The position numbers were made by a program, and so were the translations under genes. From CAYRUZ01 sp964427895 (GTDB taxonomy: Bacteria > Patescibacteriota > Gracilibacteria > Peribacterales > Peribacteraceae), in contig CAYRUZ010000002.1 of NCBI GenBank assembly GCA_964427895.1, forward strand, positions 105,291 through 169,290: 64,000 bases of DNA. The letters are read 5' to 3'. This document shows, one piece after another, positions 59,608 to 64,000 of the stretch (the first letter of the stretch is position 1; every line of letters starts with the position of its first letter). The notes below the pieces were generated by a model. That model was not told the DNA's origin and did no database searches. It saw only the letters and a program-made list of their open reading frames with translations.

Positions 59608-61332
59608 ATGTTCAGCAGTCGACGCCGTCGGCGTGGTCCCTATTCGATCGCTTCTTCGTCACCGGTTCCGCGCATCTTGCCGCAGGCAATTGTGCTGATC
59701 GTGATGGCGGTCGTGCTGTACTTCGTGGGTTCCACCCTCATCAGTTGGATCGGCGTGTTCTCGTCGGGTTCCGATCGAACGGCCGTGAGCGTGCGCGTGG
59801 AAGGTAACGGGTCGGTGAACGTGTCGCTCGACGGCGAGGAGCCGCAGAAAGCCCAGGACACCGTTCCTCTGTATACGGGCGACAGTATCGAAACGGCCGT
59901 CGGCGGCAAGGCGTCGCTCATCTTCTTCGATGACACCGTCGTCCGTATGGACAGCTCCACGTCGCTGCAGGTGACCGAAAGCACTGATACGTCGAAGCGC
60001 GGAGCGGTGATCGTCGACGTTCCGGGCGGCAGCGTCTGGGTGCGCGTCCGCGAGGCCTCCTCCTTCACCGGCAGCGTGGTCCGCACCGTGTCGACGCCGA
60101 TTATGACTCTGCAGCTTCCCAGCGGAACCGAGACCGTCATCAGCGACGGATCGGTCTACGTCTTCGAAGCCGACGGCTTGGGCATCGGCGTGACCGTGAA
60201 GGGCCACAAGGACCCCATCTACATCGGCGAAGGCCAGAAGCTCGTCCTCCCCGCGACGGGATACGAAAACACCGATCTCTACAACTACCGCTCGCCGCTG
60301 GACCAGCGCGGCGATCGCACGGCGTTCGTGGAAGAGAGCCGCGAGTTGTTCCCCACGTCGAACTCCACGTCCAGCACGGCCTCCACGGCGACGGGCGCAT
60401 TGCTCACCATCACCACGCCGAAGGACGGCGAGACGGTGAACGGATCGATCGTGTCCGTTTCGGGCAGCGTGAACCAGCGCGTCAGCCGCGTGCGCATCAA
60501 TGGCTACTCGGTAAACATCACGGATGATGACACCTTCGCGCAGGACATCGTCTTCGAAGGCACGCGCACGATGCTGGAAATCCACACCGAAGCGCTCGAT
60601 GCGCGAGACATCATCCTCGACGAAGACGTCCGCACGGTAAAGCGCGCAGTCTCCAACGAGCAGCAGGCGGACGCCCCTGTCATCACGTCTCCGGCCAAGA
60701 CCGGCGAAACCTACAGGACGATGGACGAGGAGATCGTCATCAAGGGAACCGTTCCCGAAGGAACGAAGGCCGTGTACGTCAACGACTACAAGCTGGCGAT
60801 GTTCAAGGAGGGCGACACGACCTGGCAGTACTTGGCGCGCACCTCACTGGGAAATCTCAAGCCCGGCGAGAACACGTACGACGTGCTCGCAGTGAACGTC
60901 GACGATAAGACGAGCAAGCCGTCGCGCCTGACGATCATACTGGGACCGGATGCGGGTTCGAGCAGCAGCACGACGACCGGAGGAACCGCTTCATCGTCCT
61001 CCAGCTCGTCGGTCGCCATCGACGAAACGTCGCTCCCCAAGAACGCCCCGCTCATGCCTGGCAGCCTGAAGGTGACCGGCCCGGCCGAAGGAACGTCCTA
61101 CACGGCGACCGAATCCGGCATCCTCATCTCCGGCACCACGTCGGCCAAGACGGTGAACGTCTGGGTGAATGGCTACCGCTTGCAGCTGTACAAGCCGGGC
61201 AAGACCGTCTGGAGCTACATCGCGTCCGAGGAATTGCGCAACATGAAGGCGGGCACGAACACGTACGTCATCAACGCCCGTGACGAGAAGGGCATGATCC
61301 TCGACACGGTGACGTACACCGTCACGCACTGA
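59608..61332 (+). CDS. FecR-domain membrane protein with Ig-like repeats
   Basis: A 574-residue protein with an N-terminal transmembrane helix (about 17-37). The FecR domain (about 60-200) shows VPLYTGDSIETAVGGKASLIFFDDTVVRMDSSTSLQV. A Ser/Thr linker follows, then three related Ig-like units (about 263-345, 350-445 and 480-574) sharing VNGY/VNDY...L..FK/YKPG..W.Y and (K)PGxNTYxVxAxD. FecR domains usually pair with ECF sigma factors, but none is adjacent here. A -10-like TACGAT lies upstream. Function: surface sensing or scaffold, unproven. Confidence 0.78.
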   Translation: MFSSRRRRRGPYSIASSSPVPRILPQAIVLIVMAVVLYFVGSTLISWIGVFSSGSDRTAVSVRVEGNGSVNVSLDGEEPQKAQDTVPLYTGDSIETAVGGKASLIFFDDTVVRMDSSTSLQVTESTDTSKRGAVIVDVPGGSVWVRVREASSFTGSVVRTVSTPIMTLQLPSGTETVISDGSVYVFEADGLGIGVTVKGHKDPIYIGEGQKLVLPATGYENTDLYNYRSPLDQRGDRTAFVEESRELFPTSNSTSSTASTATGALLTITTPKDGETVNGSIVSVSGSVNQRVSRVRINGYSVNITDDDTFAQDIVFEGTRTMLEIHTEALDARDIILDEDVRTVKRAVSNEQQADAPVITSPAKTGETYRTMDEEIVIKGTVPEGTKAVYVNDYKLAMFKEGDTTWQYLARTSLGNLKPGENTYDVLAVNVDDKTSKPSRLTIILGPDAGSSSSTTTGGTASSSSSSSVAIDETSLPKNAPLMPGSLKVTGPAEGTSYTATESGILISGTTSAKTVNVWVNGYRLQLYKPGKTVWSYIASEELRNMKAGTNTYVINARDEKGMILDTVTYTVTH

Positions 61333-62281
61333 ACGACTCCGGCGGCAACGCCAACCCGGCGCGCTTCGCGGCATGTGCGAACGCATCGGGAACGGGAGCC
61401 GTTAACGAAACGGGAGATGCCGCGGCGGGAGAGGCGAATGCCAGTTTCCATGCGTGCAGGCAGATGCGCTCGATGCCGAGCGTCGCGGCCAAACGTTGCG
61501 CGTGGGGCGTCACGTAGGTGTCGTCGCCGAGCAGGGGATAGCCAACAGACGTGAGGTGCACGCGGATCTGATGCGTGCGTCCTGTATGCAACTCACAGAG
61601 CAACAATGCCGCGTCGCGCGAGGAACTGACGGTCGTATATGTCGTTGCGGCGTCGCGCTGCTTGCCCGCGCTGAGAATGGACATTTTCGTGCGGTCGATC
61701 GGACTGCGGCCGATGGGGGCCTCGATGCGCGCCGAGGGAGGGGATGGGATACCCGCGACGATCGCCAAATAGTGCTTCGACACGCTCCTGCCCTCGAATT
61801 GTTTCTGCAACGCGGAATGTGCTGCCGACGTTTTCGCCAAAAGCAAACAGCCCGTTGTGTCTTTATCGAGACGATGCACCAAGACCGATGAGGCGGAGAA
61901 GGGGAGTGACCGTTCTTGGAGGAGATACGCTGCGCCATGGAGGATCGTCGCCTCGTCCGGAGCCATGCCCGCGCCCGGATGCACGCTGATGCCGGCAGGC
62001 TTATTAATGACGATGCACGCATCATCTTCGTACAGGACGGGGAGCGAGAGATCCACCGGGTGCACCGCCGCAACGTCCGCATCACCATCATCCTCGACGA
62101 TATCCACGTCGATCGTCGCGCCTGCGGGAACGGTCTGTGAGGGTTTACGAGCTGGACGATCGTTCACCCTAACCTGGCCCGCCTCGATGGCGGATTGCGC
62201 GCGAGCACGGCTCCACCCTTCAATCTGTGCCGCGACCATGCGATCGAGACGATCCGCCGATGCTGCGACCCAACGCGTCAC
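61322..62281 (-). CDS. RluA-family pseudouridine synthase
   Basis: A 319-residue RluA/RluC/RluD-type enzyme: an S4 RNA-binding domain (about 12-75, RLDRMVAAQIEGWSRARAQ), then the catalytic domain with HRLDKDTTGCLLLAK (catalytic Asp) and GRTHQIRVHLTSVGYPLLGD. It modifies uridines in rRNA or tRNA. The GTG start at 62281 is preferred because TACACT ends exactly six bases before it. The end overlaps the convergent FecR gene by 11 bases. Confidence 0.92.
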   Translation of the reverse strand: MTRWVAASADRLDRMVAAQIEGWSRARAQSAIEAGQVRVNDRPARKPSQTVPAGATIDVDIVEDDGDADVAAVHPVDLSLPVLYEDDACIVINKPAGISVHPGAGMAPDEATILHGAAYLLQERSLPFSASSVLVHRLDKDTTGCLLLAKTSAAHSALQKQFEGRSVSKHYLAIVAGIPSPPSARIEAPIGRSPIDRTKMSILSAGKQRDAATTYTTVSSSRDAALLLCELHTGRTHQIRVHLTSVGYPLLGDDTYVTPHAQRLAATLGIERICLHAWKLAFASPAAASPVSLTAPVPDAFAHAAKRAGLALPPESFSA

Positions 62282-62287
62282 GGAAGG

Positions 62288-62293
62288 AGTGTA
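62288..62293 (-). promoter_or_regulatory. -10 element of the RluA-type gene, leaderless geometry with GTG start
   Basis: TACACT on the minus strand, six bases, then GTG. The spacing supports a GTG start where no ATG fits the S4 domain. Confidence 0.55.
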
Positions 62294-62377
62294 ACGCCTG
62301 TTGTGGCGCCATGCATGCTGAAAATCGCAATCCCGAGCGATTGCAGCGCGGTTCGGCTCTTTGGTAGCGTGCGGTAC

Positions 62378-62725
62378 ATGGAGGTCCTTCTGGAACGGTT
62401 CTGGCAAATCGTGGCGGTCTGCACGACCATGTTGATGGGTATTTTGCAGGCACCGGTCATTTTGTTCACCGATTCGCCCCCCACCCAGCAACAACTGCAG
62501 GAAGCGCGCGACAAAGAAGCGGCACGCAAGGAATTGCAGGATAAGAAGCTCGCTGAAATCAAAGGGAAGAAGCCGACTGCCCCCGCTGCCGGAGGAGGCG
62601 CCGCGCGCCCCGGTCCGACCGCTCCTCGCCCGCGTCCGCCCGCCAAGCCCAAGCCGGCCGATGCGTCGAGCACGACCGACGGAGCAACAACGCCCTCGGG
62701 CGGCGACTCGTCCGAAGGCAACTGA
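62378..62725 (+). CDS. Small membrane-anchored protein with coiled helix and Ala/Pro tail
   Basis: A 115-residue protein. It begins MEVLLERFWQIVAVCTTMLMGILQAPVILF, a membrane anchor. The next stretch is a charged helix (QQLQEARDKEAARKELQDKKLAEIKGKK), then an Ala/Pro/Gly and Ser/Thr low-complexity tail. No family recognised. TAGCGT lies seven bases upstream of the ATG. Confidence 0.55.
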   Translation: MEVLLERFWQIVAVCTTMLMGILQAPVILFTDSPPTQQQLQEARDKEAARKELQDKKLAEIKGKKPTAPAAGGGAARPGPTAPRPRPPAKPKPADASSTTDGATTPSGGDSSEGN

Positions 62726-62754
62726 GTCGGCTACAAATGCGTCGCATCCTTGAG

Positions 62755-62760
62755 TACACT
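62755..62760 (+). promoter_or_regulatory. -10 element of tyrS, leaderless geometry
   Basis: TACACT ends exactly six bases before the ATG at 62767. Confidence 0.55.
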
Positions 62761-62766
62761 GTGCGC

Positions 62767-63930
62767 ATGGCGCACGATTTGCTCATCCGCGGCGTAGAAA
62801 AAGTCATTCCGCTGAAACTGGCGGAGGAAAAACTGAAGAGCAAGAAACCCATCCGACTGTACCTCGGCATCGATCCGACGGGCGCCAAGCTGCATTTGGG
62901 GCACTCCGTCCCCCTGCGCAAATTGAAGGCCTTCGCGGATGCGGGCCACGAGGTGATTTTCGTCGTCGGAAGCTTCACCGCCATGATCGGCGATCCGAGC
63001 GGCCGCGATGCGATGCGCGAACCTCTCACGCGGGAGCAGGTAGAGAAGAATTTCCAAACGTACAAGGAGCAAGCGGAGAAAATTCTCGATTTCTCCAAAG
63101 TGCAGATCCGGTACAACCACGAATGGCTGGCACCGCTCAATTTCGGCGACGTCGTGAAGCTCGCGAGCCACTTCACGGTGCAGCAGATGCTGGAGCGCGA
63201 CATGTTCCAACGCCGCATCAGCGAAGGAAAGCCCATCGCGATGCACGAATTCTTCTACCCGCTGATGGTCGGATACGATTCGGTGACCCTCGACGTCGAT
63301 GCCGAGCTCGGCGGTTCGGATCAGGAATTCAACATGCTGTGCGGTCGCCACATGCAGCAAGGATTCGGCAAGCGCGACAAGTTCGTACTTACCACGCGCC
63401 TCATCGAGGGCACGGATGGCCGCAAGATGAGCAAGACGTACGACAACTGCGTCTATCTGCAGGATGAGCCCAAGGACATGTACGGCAAGATCATGTCCAT
63501 CAAGGACGAATTGATTCCGACCTACATGGAGTGCTGCACCGACATCCCGATGTCGGAGGTGGAAGACGCCAAGGAGGCACTCAAGGCCAAGCAGGGAAAT
63601 CCGAAGGACCTGAAGATGCGTCTCGCACGCGAAATCGTGACGCTGTACCACGGCGCAGATGCCGCGCAGACCGCGGAGAAGGCATTCGTCACCGTCTTCA
63701 GTGAGAAAGGCACCCCCGACGACATGCCGGAGGTGGCAGTAAAAGCAGGCGAAAGCCTGATGGACGTCCTTCTGGCGCAGAAGCTCATCCCGTCGAAGTC
63801 GGAAGCCCGCCGCCTCATCGAACAGAAGGGGATCGTGCTCAACGACAAACCCGTCACGTCGCTCGACGCAAAAGCGGAAGCGGGGATCGTGCGGGTGGGA
63901 AAGCGCAAGTTCTTGAAGATTAAGATTTGA
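62767..63930 (+). CDS. tyrS: Tyrosyl-tRNA synthetase
   Basis: A 387-residue class I synthetase with HLGH (43-46), KMSKT (220-224) and a C-terminal S4 RNA-binding domain (about 320-387, VLLAQKLIPSKSEARRLIEQKGIVLND). It charges tRNA-Tyr. The start at MAHDLLIRGVEK is supported by TACACT six bases upstream; an in-frame ATG at 62737 lies before that -10 and is unlikely. Confidence 0.96.
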   Translation: MAHDLLIRGVEKVIPLKLAEEKLKSKKPIRLYLGIDPTGAKLHLGHSVPLRKLKAFADAGHEVIFVVGSFTAMIGDPSGRDAMREPLTREQVEKNFQTYKEQAEKILDFSKVQIRYNHEWLAPLNFGDVVKLASHFTVQQMLERDMFQRRISEGKPIAMHEFFYPLMVGYDSVTLDVDAELGGSDQEFNMLCGRHMQQGFGKRDKFVLTTRLIEGTDGRKMSKTYDNCVYLQDEPKDMYGKIMSIKDELIPTYMECCTDIPMSEVEDAKEALKAKQGNPKDLKMRLAREIVTLYHGADAAQTAEKAFVTVFSEKGTPDDMPEVAVKAGESLMDVLLAQKLIPSKSEARRLIEQKGIVLNDKPVTSLDAKAEAGIVRVGKRKFLKIKI

Positions 63931-64000
63931 GGAATCCATTGGTATGGCACTTCTTTGTCGTGACAAAGAAGTGCCCAAGAAAACACTGCGCGGCAAGCCC
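63931..64000. repeat. Near-perfect palindrome after tyrS
   Basis: Two 14-base arms, GGCACTTCTTTGTC (63946-63959) and GACAAAGAAGTGCC (63962-63975), are perfectly complementary around a two-base centre. There is no T run after it, so it is not a simple terminator. It may be an attenuator, a REP-like element or the edge of a mobile palindrome. The remaining bases to the window end show no gene. Confidence 0.6.

Overview
The window looks like a piece of chromosome from a streamlined, GC-rich candidate-phyla (Patescibacteria/CPR-type) bacterium, most like Peregrinibacteria/Peribacteria. This is an inference from gene style, not a database match. The signs are dense short operons, many small membrane or secreted proteins with serine-tract linkers, core replication/translation/cell-wall genes scattered among unrelated surface genes, a two-helix T4SS-pilin-like protein, a stand-alone sigma-region-4/HARE-HTH regulator, and ribosomal proteins L9, S16 and S20. 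TGA is a normal stop codon here, so it is not the Gracilibacteria code. No rRNA, CRISPR array, insertion sequence or prophage was found. Four tRNA genes are present, all with encoded CCA.

Layout. 1-3.2 kb: end of an NDH-2-like dehydrogenase, a metallophosphoesterase, a single-domain response regulator and a TerC membrane protein. 3.4-8.1 kb: a giant secreted adhesin-like protein and an M23 peptidase. 8.2-11.5 kb: an ECF sigma factor with an overlapping membrane partner, then a lipoprotein and a small anchored protein. 11.5-12.9 kb: sparse region with a small unknown gene and tRNA-Ala/tRNA-Phe. 12.9-22.9 kb: obgE, dnaK under a perfect CIRCE operator, a Na+/H+ antiporter, gap, a DUF1501 protein, an endonuclease IV-like protein, and cca. 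23-27 kb: a three-gene copper-type operon. 27-32.3 kb: PIG-V-like mannosyltransferase, unknowns, a DUF2127 protein, a secreted metzincin, a cupin. 32.3-38.8 kb: tRNA-Ile(UAU), rplI, an anchored oligopeptide-binding protein, secG, tRNA-Val, an M29 aminopeptidase, a pilin-like protein, a KH protein, rpsP and dciA. 38.8-49.4 kb: an SLH/Calx-beta protein, two glycosyltransferases, prmC, NAD kinase, mraY, dnaB, a Nudix hydrolase and recA. 49.4-64 kb: the sigma4/HARE regulator, ruvX, rpsT, glmS, an AT-rich serine-proteinase gene that looks imported, a penicillin-binding protein, a GspE/PilT-type ATPase, a FecR protein, a RluA-type pseudouridine synthase and tyrS.

The most striking pattern concerns how genes start. 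At a dozen or more genes a -10-like hexamer ends exactly six (sometimes seven) bases before the start codon, which predicts leaderless mRNAs. Many of the remaining genes have polypyrimidine leaders (often CCCCTCCCC) instead of a Shine-Dalgarno sequence, and recognisable Shine-Dalgarno sequences are almost absent. A second theme is the cell surface: modular secreted proteins (RTX-like, Ig-like, DUF11, SLH, Calx-beta, FecR with repeats), two proteases, a transpeptidase with a large insert, and glycosyltransferases. A third is the copper-type operon, in which all three products are predicted to begin with histidine after signal-peptide removal.
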